A stretch of 64,000 nucleotides of DNA from Lamellibrachia satsuma (GCA_033239005.1 BSQZ01000039.1:4361316-4425315), one strand, 5' to 3'. Shown: positions 1-55,965, counted from the first letter of the stretch. Numbers and translations: made by a program. Notes: generated from the sequence alone by a model not told the origin.

Positions 1-148
1 GACAACAGGAAAGGGCGACCTAAATCTGGGTCAAGGCCACCAAGTGGGAAGAGCCAGCTGGGCAGGGGGGCTGTATCGGCGGGAGGCAGCATCAGGGCAT
101 ACCAGCAGCTTAAGAAAGAAGGAAAACTGAAGACAGCTGACACACGCA
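1..148 (+). CDS. Penultimate visible exon of a C2HC zinc-finger protein gene (5' end outside window)
   Basis: Frame 1 is open from the first base for 49 codons plus one base. It encodes a basic, low-complexity Gly/Ser/Lys-rich linker (DNRKGRPKSGSRPP...QQLKKEGKLKTADTR). A good donor (GCA|GTGAGT) follows at 149. The split codon A|AA joins in phase to the exon at 1289. Base composition is clearly richer in GC than the AT-rich intron after it. The exon may begin upstream of the window, so its true start is unknown. I do not recognise the parent gene from this linker alone. Confidence 0.6.
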
Positions 149-1288
149 GTGAGTGTACAGCATTACTGCATTTAATTTTTATTCCGTGATTGATTTTTCT
201 TTTCATATAACCAGGTTTAAATACCTCTTCTATTTTGTATTTTTTCTTATTGTATTTTAAGTTTTTTCCTTTACACATTATATTTAAATTTGGTATTCTG
301 GTTTTATTATATGTAGTAACTAGGGTAATGTAATTAACACATACAACTCTTACCTATATGTAAGCATCACTATTATATTGATGTATGAATTTTATTATTA
401 TAAAAATTATTTTATTAATGTTGTCTTTTAAGTGCCTATGAGCAGATATACTGCACTATAGAAATAAACATTATTATTATTATTATAAGGCTTTTACTCA
501 ACTATAATATCCATATTATCATGGTTTACTTTGAACACATATTTGCGTAACTGATGTTTTGAGTCCATTCCATGACAAAGTTGTTATGTTTCTTGCCTGC
601 ACTGATATCCCCCTGCCTCAAGTCGCTGTAATCAGTATGGCGTTAATGTCTTCAAATAAAGAACGTATTCAAGGTAAATTATGTGGAATTCCATATGCTT
701 AATCTTACTGCTTATGGAAGGGGTATTTATTTCCCTTATGCTGAAGGAAATGCCATCACACTGTGGCAATAACAGTAGCGCCACCCTGTGGGTGAGGAAC
801 CAACTAAGTAAGCTGTTTGACTTGCTGACAGTGCCACCTACTGGATTAATTAATAACGATTTATGTTTAAAGTACCTCAATTCGATTTTTGTATATTTCA
901 TAGCACATGTTACATATAAAATACATACAGCACATTTGTAGACATTACACAACCAGATATTACAAAACTGGTCATATAACAAAGTCCAGACGATAATTGT
1001 ATTGCTTTGCATATACGTCTACAATAATTTCGGTACAATCAACCATGCGCTCACCATTATGCGTGTGTGTTTGAGCGTCCGGCAATCCAATCAATTTATT
1101 CACCGATTGCCATGTTAACAACCTACTACTGTCTTTGCTTTGTTGACGTAAATTAAGCGAGGCACATCAGTTATAATTACATCCCATTCATAATGGGGGA
1201 AATCGTTTGATGGCAGCACTGGAATCTAAAATAACAACTCTGAGTCATTTTGGGTACCTTGACATTGTTTGAATATGTTTTCTTTCAG
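149..1288 (+). other. Intron of the zinc-finger gene, with a retroelement-type tail
   Basis: AT-rich intron running from GTGAGT at 149 to TTTCTTTCAG at 1279-1288. At about 430-487 it contains a tail of the form tgcactatagaaataaac followed by (att)n, which looks like the 3' end of a SINE or LINE insertion. I see no coding exon in the remainder. Confidence 0.5.
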
Positions 1289-1419
1289 AAGGCCAGCAAG
1301 TCGGAGAAAACGCTGATTCGCTCGGCTCCCCCATGGTGGCATGCCCAAAGTGTGACAAGATGTTCGGTTCCGTGGCCGATCTCGACATTCACCGCCATTA
1401 CTGCTTCGGTGGCATCTAG
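1289..1419 (+). CDS. Terminal exon of the C2HC (UBZ/NEMO-like) zinc-finger protein
   Basis: Acceptor TTTCTTTCAG precedes a 42-codon frame plus the split Lys codon, ending in TAG at 1417-1419. The protein closes with CPKCDKMFGSVADLDIHRHYC followed by FGGI (C, C, H and C are the presumed zinc ligands). The spacing C-x2-C-x12-H-x3-C at the extreme C-terminus matches the ubiquitin-binding zinc fingers of NEMO and optineurin, which also sit at the C-terminus after a flexible linker. That family assignment is an inference from spacing only; other UBZ-type or C2HC proteins are possible. The gene lies tail-to-tail with the ZNRF3-like gene. The 3' UTR would run into two foldback elements; a possible AATAAA is at 2157-2162. 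Confidence 0.62.
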
Positions 1420-1439
1420 TGTGTCTCGTTTCAAGAAAA

Positions 1440-1903
1440 CAGGACATTTTGGTAAAGGACATTTTGGCCCTGGACAGTTGAACCACTGATATTTTGGCAG
1501 TAGGATGTTTTGGTAATAGGACATTTTGGTACAATCGTTGACAATGATAAGAAAAAGTATTTATTATTATAGGTATACATTTTGTAGATTTTTGCTTTAA
1601 CAAAATTGTATTTTGACATAACATGATTTGCTAACATTTCCCACTTGCAACCTTTTTGTGTGATAAAAGAAATGTTTACATTATTTTATTTTTGTATGTC
1701 TGTCACTAAATGGTAACAAATAATTATTACACACTCAAGTTTTCTAAGGAGGTACCGTTAAAGTAAGAGAAGTTATTCATCATTATTGTCAGTTGTTTTA
1801 CCAAAATATCCTATATTGCCAAAGTGTCATACTGCTAAAAAGTCAAAGTTGTTTCCGATTAATTTCAATGGTTGTACCTAAATGTCCTTTACCAAAACGT
1901 CTG
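1440..1903. mobile_element. Foldback/MITE-like element directly downstream of the zinc-finger stop codon
   Basis: The left end carries two tandem copies of ggacattttggtaaa-type motifs, and further copies (gatattttggcag, aggacattttggtac) follow to about 1530. The right end (about 1800-1903) has the inverse complements (ttaccaaaatatcc, tgtcctttaccaaaacgtc). Folding would pair the two ends over roughly 100 bases each, imperfectly, leaving an AT-rich loop. No transposase reading frame is present, so it is a non-autonomous element. Confidence 0.6.
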
Positions 1904-1933
1904 GTTACCCGCATTACATATTCAGTCTGACAA

Positions 1934-2403
1934 CTTTTATCATGAAATCGTGTTATAGTATACACTATATCTGTTATAACATCTTGACCACCAGATGTGT
2001 TTTAATGAACCATCATTTTAAAATATAATTTGACAGTTATCTGTTTAGTTTGAATGTTTCGGTCAGAATTTCACGTTTACATTGCATGTGGAGGGAATGT
2101 AATTTTACAGGTTTTAACAATATACCCACCATGAGATCCCGTGAACACGTGACTACAATAAACTTTGTCTACAAGTATTGGAAAGTGTCGACAGCGGCTC
2201 ATTGATGCATCATCATCATATCATCATCTCATCATCATCATCATCTTCGCAAATTGCACTGAACAGAAATGTTGATATTCATAAACAAATAATGGTCAAA
2301 TTATATCAAATAAACTGGAGTTCATTAAAACATATTTGGATGGTCAAGATGTCAGTATAGATATTTATTTATACAGTACTACAAAACATGATTTTACAAT
2401 AAA
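1934..2403. mobile_element. MITE family A, copy 1 (long terminal inverted repeats)
   Basis: The left end (1934-2013: ...atcttgaccaccagatgtg, ttttaatgaacc) and right end (2311-2403: gttcattaaaacatatttgg, tggtcaagatgtc) are imperfect inverse complements over about 80-90 bases. Related copies occur at 8351-8735 and 27870-28191. The core includes a CAT trinucleotide run (about 2208-2245) and no coding sequence. Confidence 0.65.
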
Positions 2404-3470
2404 ACTATCAGACATGCCTTTAACCCCCCGCATCCCTTTTTCAGTGCCATTACATTAACCCTCTACAGCTTCGTAACGATGCAGGAGAATAGGCCATGTT
2501 TAGTGCCATATATTTATGGACGATTATTTTGGGGAGGGTGAAAATTTGCACAAATGAATTGGTGATCTGTATATAAAATGTGTACACATGAATTGCCAAT
2601 TTACACATACGCTATAATTTCTGCGTACAAATTATTACTGTTGTGTACATATAAAATAAAGATTCATCTGCCCCGAGGCATACTAAGACACTTGTGTTTA
2701 TTTGTCCGTGTTTACATTTAAAATGAATTGTGTGCATGCTTGTCGAAATGCGTTCCACCAATTTCGTACCAATCCAGTCAATTTCGGATTGTGCATATGT
2801 TTCGTACAATTCCATAACTGGAATCGACTTCACTTCTAAAATAATTTTTTATGGAAATAGTATAAAAAATGCAAATTAGTGATTTTCCAGAGACGTGATT
2901 GCACCACCACCACTGTTAGTTTAAAGCTTATTTTTATTATTCAATAACAATAAAAGCAGCAGCAAGCAGTTGTGATTTCCTAAGTACCATAGTAGATCAA
3001 ACTAAACATAATCGGTGTTAGAAAGTGAATGGGAATTAACCACCCACAACAAAGTTGGAAAACATGAAAGAAACTGGAAGTAGGAACTGATCTGAAGTGC
3101 AAATAAACCAGGAAAAAAAGTATTCCGAATTCCAGCAAAAATACGACGTTAAGAACATTTTAAAATATGTAATTTTATGTAACAAATAAAATCGCAACAA
3201 GCAAATGAAAGTATTGATGTTGTGGCTTTTTGGATTGTGTTCTTTGATCCGGTCAACCATTGCAGTGATGTCCCAGAATGCTGTTGGGGAATGATCAATG
3301 TTTCACTTCCGGGTTCATGGCATACAAATATAGAGCCAGTGATTTTGAGATGGTCCCCCTTTTTTGGCAATTTTGTCTGCCAGTAAACTAATTTTTGAAC
3401 AGGGCCATTGTGGAGGACTATGACAACAATGCTGTACCCAGATTAAAATTTCTAGTGGCTGGCTGTCAAC
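2404..3470. other. Convergent intergenic sequence, nothing recognised
   Basis: AT-rich sequence between the MITE and the 24-bp minisatellite. Open frames here are short and have no recognisable motif or codon bias. A single CTTTGATC octamer lies near 3241. Confidence 0.5.
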
Positions 3471-3473
3471 TTA

Positions 3474-4911
3474 TGCGTGGGCCAGTGACTGTAGAATCCC
3501 TTGTGCCAGTGACTGTAGGATCCCTTGTGCCAGTGACTGTAGGATCCCTTGTGCCAGTGACTGTAGGATCCCTTGTGCCAGTGACTGTAGGATCCCTTGT
3601 GCCAGTGACTGTAGGATCCCTTGTGCCAGTGACTGTAGGATCCTTGTGTCAGTGACTGTAGGATCCCTTGAGTCAGTGACTGTAGGATCCCTTGTGCCAG
3701 TGACTGTAGGATCCCTTGTGCCAGTGACTGTAGGATCCCTTGTGCCAGTGACTGTAGGATCCCTTGTGCCAGTGACTGTTTGGTCCCTTGCGCCAGTGAC
3801 TGTAGGATCCCTTGCGCCAGTGACTGTAGGATCCCTTGCGCCAGTCACTGTAAGATCCCTTGCGCCAGTCACTGTAGGATCCCTTGTGCCAGTCACTGTA
3901 GGGTTCCTTGTGCCAGTCACTGTAGGATCCCTTGTGCCAGTGACTGTAGGATCCCTTGTGCCAGTGACTGTAGAATCCCTTGTGCCAGTGACTGTAGGAT
4001 CCCTTGTGCCAGTGACTGTAGGATGCCTTGTGCCAGTGACTGTAGGATCCCTTGTGCCAGTGACTGTAGGATCCCTTGTGCCAGTGACTGTAGGATCCCT
4101 TGTGCCAGTGACTGTAGGATCCCTTGTGCCAGTGACTGTAGGATCCCTTGTGCCAGTGACTGTAGGATCCCTTGTGCCAGTGACTGTAGGATCCCTTGTG
4201 TCAGTGACTGTAGGATCCCTTGTGTCAGTGACTGTAGGATCCCTTGTGCCAGTGACTGTAGGATCCCTTGTGCCAGTGACTGTTTGGTCCCTTGCGCCAG
4301 TGACTGTAGGATCCCTTGCGCCAGTGACTGTAGGATCCCTTGCGCCAGTGACTGTAAGACCCCTTGCGCCAGTGACTGTAGGATCCCTTGTGCCAGTCAC
4401 TGTAGGGTCCCTTGTGCCAGTCACTGTAGGATCCCTTGTGCCAGTGACTGTAGGATCCCTTGTGCCAGTGACTGTAGAATCCCTTGTGCCAGTGACTGTA
4501 GGATCCCTTGTGCCAGTGACTGTAGGATCCCTTGTGCCAGTGACTGTAGGATCCCTTGTGCTAGTGACTGTAGGATCCCTTGTGCCAGTGACTGTAGGAT
4601 CCCTTGTGTCAGTGACTGTAGGATCCCTTGCGCCAGTGACTCTAGGATCCCTTGTGCCAGTGACTGTAGGATCCCTTGTGCCAGTGACTGTAGGATCCCT
4701 TGTGCCAGTGACTGTAGGATCCCTTGTGCCAGTGACTGTAGGATCCCTTGCGCCAGTGACTGCAGGATCCCTTGTGCCAGTGACTGTAGGATCTCTTGTG
4801 CCAGTGACTGTAGGATCCCTTGTGCCAGTGACTGTAGGATCCCTTGTGCCAGTGACTGTAGGATCCCTTGCGCCAGTGACTGTAGGATCCCTTGTGCCAG
4901 TGACTGTAGGC
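3474..4911. repeat. 24-bp minisatellite, about 60 units, with higher-order structure
   Basis: The unit is CCAGTGACTGTAGGATCC followed by CTTGTG, so most units contain a BamHI palindrome GGATCC. Because 24 is a multiple of 3 and the unit lacks stops in several frames, the array gives long open frames on both strands (up to about 580 codons); these are artefacts. Variant units (TTTGGTCCCTTGCGCC, then GCGCC units, a GTAAGA unit, and a GTAGGG unit) recur at 3779 and 4283, exactly 504 bp or 21 units apart. This shows a multi-unit block duplication. Confidence 0.95.
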
Positions 4912-4930
4912 AGAGCTAGTGCTGTAGGAT

Positions 4931-5385
4931 GGACACGGACCACAGTCAGAATCCATCCGCCATTACATAGATAAGAGTCCCAAGGAAAAAATTCATTGTG
5001 CAGATAGGGTTTATTTGTGAGAGCAGAAATTGTATGTATGAGTGAGTGGACGTGATGTTTTTGTGCACAGTAGCATCTAAGCTTTGAAATGATGCCATTT
5101 GTCAGTAGGTATACCAGTTGCGTAATGACACAGTGGCTGTTAGGCAGGATGTACTCATATTTGGGAAACCGGGGAATTTCATGGCAGAAATGCACGGGCC
5201 TCATGCTTTGAAGCAATTTGTGCGAAAAGGAGCTATATCATTTTCACGAATTTCGCACACCAGGTGTCTTAGTGGGTCTGTCATTTTCTGTGAATTTTAA
5301 AAAAAAATTGTAGGATAAATTTTCAATGTAGGCGCAAGAATGTTATAATGGTCATCTATGGGAAAAGTGACTGTGGTCCGTGCCC
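4931..5385. mobile_element. Foldback element B, copy 1
   Basis: Begins ggacacggaccacagtcaga and ends gtgactgtggtccgtgccc, the near-perfect inverse complement. It is closely similar along its length to the element at 5657-6061: shared blocks include agagtcccaaggaaaaaatt, gcacagtagcatctaagc and tttcaatgtaggcgcaagaa. No transposase. The left end abuts the minisatellite. Confidence 0.75.
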
Positions 5386-5656
5386 GAATCCCTTGCACAC
5401 GAAGACATGTAATTGTTTTGGACGCCATTAGAAGCGGAGCATCTTGTATGTTGATTTACTCGAGATACAAATGATAGAAATTGACGAATTTTTTCCAGCA
5501 CATTGACGAAATAATAAATATTAACATAGTTGATTTTTAGAATATTCATAATATAAATTTGCGAATGGCATTAAAAAACATTGACGTTGTCGCCAATGTG
5601 AAACTAAATAGTGATGTTGTGCCGGCTTACTGCTTGAAATCACGGCGTAAACATGG

Positions 5657-6061
5657 GGGCACGGACCACAGTCAGAATCCATCCGCCATTACATCCATAA
5701 AGAGTCCCAAGGAAAAAATTAATTGTGCAGATAGGGTTTATTTGTGAGAGCAGAAATTGTGTGGATGTTTTGTGCACAGTAGCATCTAAGCTTTGAAATG
5801 ATGCCATTTGTCAGTAGGTATACCAGTATGTACTCATATTTTGGAAACTGGGGAATTTCATGGCAGAAATGCAGTGGCATCATGCATTGAAGCAATTTGT
5901 GCGAAAAGGAGGTGTCATTTTCACAAATTTTACACACCAGGTGTCTTAGTGGATCTGTCATTTTCTGTGAATTTAAAAAAAAATTGTGTGACAAATTTTC
6001 AATGTAGGCGCAAGAACGTTATAATGGTCGTCTATGGGAAAAGTGACTGTGATCCGTGCCC
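5657..6061. mobile_element. Foldback element B, copy 2
   Basis: Same orientation and sequence as the element at 4931-5385, with termini gggcacggaccacagtcaga and gtgactgtgatccgtgccc. CATG is found at both outer edges (5652-5655 and 6060-6063), possibly part of the inverted repeat or a target duplication. About 50 bp of internal sequence present in copy 1 (near 5030-5150) is missing here. Confidence 0.75.
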
Positions 6062-7957
6062 ATGGAGACTACCGACATTAGTCTACTGTGGAGGAATTAA
6101 AAGTGAACGACGAAGTGTCCAGTTCTGATTAGTAGTTTCGGAATGTGTGACCTAAGCGCTAAGCCTTAGGCTAAGAGGGAGACAGGGAACCACGACACGT
6201 CCTCGGGAATCAGGGCTGGCATTCTGGATTATTGATGTTTACATCTAAGTCTTAACTTATGAAGTTATGAGCTATGACGTCTATGAGTTGTATCAGCCCA
6301 TGTAATAGAAAACATAATTTCTGACCACACTGAATCATGGAAACTAGTTTGCAGCGTTACTATTACAGTAGTAGCCTAGTTACTTGGCATTGCAACAGAA
6401 ACTGACGTTTACGGTTTGGCGCTGAACTCGGAACAATCGTAGGAAACACGAGCAGCGTTGCTAACATTAATAATTGTACATAACTACAAACTTGTTCCGA
6501 GTATCACCCCCAGGGCTTTTTGAATTTTTTATGAACATACCATCCCTGTGGGCCCCGAGCATGCCTAAAAAATTCAGCCCCATACATAAAAAAACTGACG
6601 GAGATATGACATACATACATACACAAACTACTTTATAGTATTATAGCATAGATGCATACACGCTCAGTTTCTATGGTATGTATTCATTTGTGTTGGGAAT
6701 CAGCTCTATATACACACAATACTAAACCATGATGTATGTCATTTATTTCCAATGCCTGGAGACAAAACCGATGGTTGTGTGTGTAACATAAAAAGAACAG
6801 TTCGGTAAACCATTATAATTATTGACAACCACATCAATTACAAACTTAAATTTTCTAAACTGCTTTCGAAGTGCATCAAAACGTAGTATTCAAACCAACC
6901 TGCATTTAGTAATATTCTGGTATCCAGATAATGTTTAAATGTTTCTTAAATAATTATAATGAATAAAACATGTTTTTTATAGAATGACTATTTCTTTTTA
7001 ATTGAATTTTTCATTTCAGCAATCGGAGGTGATATTAATGTTCAGGCAATCACAAATATTTTACTGATAAATATATCTGTTGCAGTACAAACTAGTCCTG
7101 CATTACACATATCCATTTCCCTGAAATATTCTACCGACAACCTTTTAATTGTCGTTGGGAGCTCAACATCTATTGCTGCTGTTCCTGCCTTTAAATGGAA
7201 TTTATAAATTAATAATAATAACATTATACAATATATTACAAACACTTCTTAAAACCACATGGAAATTGGCAAGCGACTGTAATCAAAGCAAAACGTGCAG
7301 TATACTGAAATAAATACTAATATTTGTGATGTTCGGCACTAAATAACTCCAATGTAAAGCTAATGTTTTCTACAGTGCTGCCACATGGTGCCACGTTTTG
7401 CATCTTCTTACAGAAGATGGCTTTTTTAAAGTGAAACCAACGATGAATCGACATCAAACAAAGACGTCGCAATCCAGGCGAGAAAACATGGCATATTTAC
7501 AAGACGGATTTCTGAGAAAATTGACAAGAGGAACATGATTTTCACACACAAACATCTACAAAAATAACAGCTTTGCATAGCCATTCAAATAGCACATGGT
7601 ATCTGTCAACAAAACATGAGGATGCAGTGAAAACGTGTCACTTTGTATGGATGTCCTGCATTGGTATTTCTGTCAAATGTGTCATCATCAAGATGTTTGT
7701 GTCGGTGCATCAGTTGTATTAGTGTCATATTGTTGTGCGTGGTACATCAGTGTTTTGGTGAATGTCACCAGTGTCACTAAAATATGCAGTAACTGTTACT
7801 TGTCAAAATAATATTACGTCGACGTCGTCATTGTCTTATCACTGTCAGCATCATTTCCCCCATCAGTGTCATGCGTCACTGTGTCGGATAAGACATCGAA
7901 TAACGTCAAAAACTGCAGTGACAATATTTAGAATAACAAATAAATTAAAACCGAGAC
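6062..7957. other. Intergenic sequence between convergent genes
   Basis: Mostly AT-rich and without recognised coding sequence. A segment near 6540-6640 (gacggagatatgacatac followed by a catac run) looks like a retroelement tail. The part near 7660-7900 is rich in GTCA/GTGTCA words, forming a degenerate simple-sequence zone just beyond the putative cleavage site of the ZNRF3-like gene. Confidence 0.4.
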
Positions 7958-7963
7958 TTTATT
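7958..7963 (-). promoter_or_regulatory. Probable polyadenylation signal of the ZNRF3-like gene
   Basis: The plus strand reads TTTATT, so AATAAA on the minus strand, about 150 bases past the proposed TGA at 8111-8113. The intervening sequence is more GC-rich than its surroundings, as expected of a short 3' UTR. It is the first AATAAA after that stop. Confidence 0.5.
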
Positions 7964-8110
7964 CAACTCGTGGATGTGGAATGTGGTACGTGGGATGGTC
8001 ACACGTTTAATGACGTCGCGATACATTATGGTCACTGGTATAAAGTTCGTGATCATCGCTGTGATCGCAGCATGGGCCGATGTGGCGTCTCCGTGTGGTC
8101 ACCGGTTTGA

Positions 8111-51841
<43,731 letters not shown>

Positions 51842-53739
51842 CGTGCCACCGTCGAGGGATCATTCCGTCGTCCGCTCATAGTCGTCCCAGTCGGCGGTAA
51901 CGTCGGGGCAGCAAGCGCCCCGTTCCTCCTCCAGTTTGCTCGGCCGGCGGCTCGTTTATGTGTGTGTTGCGCCGCCGAGTGTTCGCCGGTGCGGCGCGCG
52001 TGTGTGCACCGCGGCGAACATCAAACGGAGGCGCTCGGGTCACGTGGTGCGCAGGGAATCCCCGCCCACAAACGGCGGCGCCGTCGTGTGGCAGCCGTTT
52101 ACGCGCCAATGCCCCCGTCCGCGAGACGGAGTGGCGCGCGCACGAACGCACGCCGATATTCTCCTGCGTTTTTCGCCGCCACCTCAACACTAGACACGGG
52201 CCGGCTTTAGTCCGGACGGCCAGGGGAGGTGACCCGCGCGTAGCCCACGTCGCGTAATTACGGGTTTTGTTTACGTTGCCTCCGCGAAGTGGGTCACGTC
52301 TTTTAACGACGGGGACAATGCTCGTCGGCGGGCGGCGACTTCCAAGGCGCGCCGAAACTTCGTGCGTCCGCCTCGGTGCTTGGAGGCGCTGCCTAACGAT
52401 GTATCGGGTTTGTGCAGCATTGGTTTATATAATGGCGATCGGACGCACGCGTTCACCGAACACTGTGCGTGACAACGCCATAATTACAGGCCGCGGGACG
52501 ACTGTAGAAGAGTTCTTATCAATATTTACAAGCTGCAAAATTGAACTGACAACCTTTAGGACCAGGAACAACAGCGAAACCGCCACGTACTTTTGGCACA
52601 TGCGTCATTCCCGAAACGACTCTTACAATCGTGATATGCAGTTTAACAGGAGTTACAACCAAGGGTTTCGACTATTGGGGAGGGGCAGTTTTATTGTTGC
52701 AATGGTAAAGTCATTTGGCACCATATACATACTTTGTCATGGTCCGCTGTTGGCCCAATCAACTTTACGGGTTGGTGTATTCTTGTGGTATTGTGGTAGT
52801 TGTTGGTTGTTGCGATAGTGTTATAATAGTTGATGCATGTTGTATACTTAATGCAATACTGCGATAGATTCGTAACTGTGGTATCACCTGGAAATGCAGC
52901 AAGGCCATACACTAATGTTATGTAGGCCAACTTCGAGACACAACCCCTTTCGTAAAAACCCCCTCCGGACATAACCCCCTCACTTTAATAAAATACACAT
53001 ACAGAAAACAGCACAAAATAAACAGTGTTTATATTTACCCATACCTAGTTAGACAACCGGAAAGCCTCTGTCTGGAAAATTGTCTGGACATTCATTGCTA
53101 AATGACTGGCATCGCGAGATGACATATTGGATGCCCTGGATGTGTTCTGATATTCTACCGCGCATGTTGGTGCAGGATTTTGACGATTTGGCTACACGCG
53201 GACTCTTTCTATGTGGTGTTCTTTAATACGTAGGCGGCACTAATTCTAAGTTACGTCGTAAGAAGCCAACATTGAGCATACTCTCCGACGGGGTTATTGC
53301 AATCGTATCATCTTGCGAGGTAGTTAGCAGAATTGATTGAGCCGCGCCAGGAACACTTCTGCAGTGGCTCCACCAGTGGCTCTTCCGACTGAGTGAATGC
53401 GCATGAAGTCTACTGGCTACGTTGACCGCAGAATAGGCGGGTGAATTCGTTTAATGTCCCAAAAAGGAAATGTAATTGTTTTTACTAATGTGTTTTAGAG
53501 GCTTTGTGTTTTACAGGCTTTGTAAAAATGAAAAACAATTATGTAATAAAACTGCGGATATAACTGAGCCCCACCCACACCCCAATTCAAGAGAAACACG
53601 GGAAATTGAGACACTGTAAGCATAATGCCAACTCAGGAAATGGAAAACGGATTATTGCAAAAGTTGAACCGGAAAAAAATATAATACCTTTACTTTTTTA
53701 TCCAAGTGGTCCATTTGCCCACCCACCCACGTCCATTTT

Positions 53740-53930
53740 AATTCTTCCATTTCGCCTACTCTGCATTAAGGCTAGTTCCTCCCACACCAAGGTTACCATT
53801 TAAATGTAATACTTTAATAAAAAAACTGGTAAATGTAAAATATGCTTTGCTGACGTTTTTCTTGAGTAAAATCTTAGTGTTCCTAATTATTGTTTATTTA
53901 CAGACATTTACGACATCAAAAAAGAACTTA
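53740..53930. repeat. Dispersed repeat D, copy 2
   Basis: Aligns by eye with 20534-20735 in the same orientation (atttcgcctactctgcatta, atgtaaaatatgctttgc, gtttatttacagacattt). Confidence 0.6.
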
Positions 53931-55057
53931 TATTTCACCCAAGAAAACCTCTGATTTCTGCAAAGCTTCAGTTCGCACTGAATTGCTAAAAGAAGCCACG
54001 TCCAATTAACGTTTGGTCCTGTTGAAGCCAAACCGTGCTAGCTGGACCACGTGATCTAAGAGTAGGCAATGTACCGTGGGAGTAGGCCTTAATTGGGCAA
54101 TGGGCGAACTGGGAATCTATCTCAGAATTAGCCATCACAGAAAGCGATGTGGGTGTAGGGGATACGAGCATGAAGCGTCAAAAACAATCCTGTTTACCGG
54201 ATTCGTGTTACACTTAGCTGTGGCTCAGGCAGCGAGGTGCGGTGACTGGAACCACCGTTACAGACGACATTACACGAAGGAGCGCATGTCTTTGATATGA
54301 ATCAAACTACAGCGTCGTAACATTTCTTGAACCGCAGAGCGTGAACCGGCGAATTCACTAGCGTAAAGTGCACGTTAGCGATTGTTTAGGGCAGCTGTTC
54401 AAACGCAGGCTGGAGCGAAGGTGTTCTCGTCTTCGGCAGAATAGATTCACGAGCGGATGTTACCGTCGCTTCGCATATATTTGATATTGCATTGGTGGAT
54501 GAGTCAAACTAACACAACCAGGCGTGTTTGCAGGCAGTGCATCGTTGAAATAGTTTCAAACGATTGCGCATGTTGTTTTTGTAAAGAGTCCTCGTTATCG
54601 GTAGTTCGATCTACTATCGGTGTCGTGTTAACGACCGTATTGCCTCGTTACAGCCCCTGTCGCGATGTGTGGATAAGTTTGACAAGTCGTTACCAGGCTT
54701 GTTAACAAATCGGAATGTCTTGCATTGGAATGCACATTAACATTTCCATTGCATTTACATGTCCACCCCAAAACAATTGTATTTGAATGCCATCCCCAAA
54801 CAAATGCCATGGTATTTCAAATGCAAAAGAATTGTTTTAATATAACTATTTTGTTAGATTCTGTGCCTGATATACGGGCTTGTAATATTGTGTACTATGC
54901 CTATTTGATTGAGTTGTTCCTATTTACAGCAGGATTTGACGTTTATGTAATTACTTAAGCTATTAGTAGGGATATTGTTATTTAAGGTGTGGGTTTGCAT
55001 TCGTCGAGCTGGTTCAAACATCACCGGGTGCGTGCGTGCTCGCGTATATATGCATGC

Positions 55058-55196
<139 letters not shown>

Positions 55197-55639
55197 CATC
55201 AGTATATTTGTCATGGTGCCATATTAAAATACCACCGTAATATATCTTTGTGTGGAATAAAACGCCAGCGGCACTTTCACTATCCATCAGCGTTAAGTTT
55301 CGCTTTTTAAGTTCATCTTGGCCCTTGTTGGAACTACAGTTTTGGGGATTCACCAAACAATGATCTCTTGCGATGCTTCACACTTCCAACACCCTATTTT
55401 TTAATCCGTGTTCCATTTTCGCGTGTCAGTCAGAACGTGACTTACAAGCGACGGTTGAGTGCAACAGTCAGCTAACTGACATTTTGTAAACAGTTTTGAG
55501 AAAATAAGATTTACAGTTTATATGTTAAAACAAAATCACTGTATTTTTTACAAAACAATTACAGTTATTTTTCTGTGCATCAAACCTTTCAAATTTTATT
55601 CGAACAAGCCTAAAACTATTTCTCACCCTATTTCGGGCA

Positions 55640-55965
55640 TAAGGGGCTAAATGGTTACTTAGTAGCCTATTGCATCACAACTTAGTAGCCTATTGCATCA
55701 CAACTTAGTAGCCTATTGCACCACAACTCCGGGCTAAATTGTAATAATATAAAACTTAGTAACTTAACATAATTACTCAAGCAATAGTGCATATCCAGCA
55801 GTCATAAAACGTAAAACGATTTCCGACCCCTGTCTGAACACAAAGGCCAACATTGTTACTTAGTAGCTTATTGCACAACTCCGGACTAAGTTGTAATACT
55901 GTAAAACCTACTACGGTGCTAAATTACAGATACAATGCTGCACGCCCAGCAGTAAGCTAAAAAAC
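55640..55965. repeat. Nested tandem duplications with a cttagtagcctattgca motif
   Basis: Three 27-bp units (acttagtagcctattgca plus tcacaactt) at about 55654-55735, followed by a diverged second copy of the whole segment at 55855-55965 (ttacttagtagcttattgca, caactccggactaa, cccagcagt). Confidence 0.7.

Noticed and set aside
3471..5216. Very long open frames on both strands (up to 581 codons) of TVTGTRDP- or VTVGSLVP-type repeats
   Set aside because: They are translations of a 24-bp minisatellite whose length is a multiple of three and which lacks stops in several frames. The same sequence is open in at least three frames.
51876..52818. Arg/Ala-rich and other open frames on both strands upstream of exon 1
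   Set aside because: They overlap each other in several frames and reflect high GC content; none shows splice-supported or family similarity.
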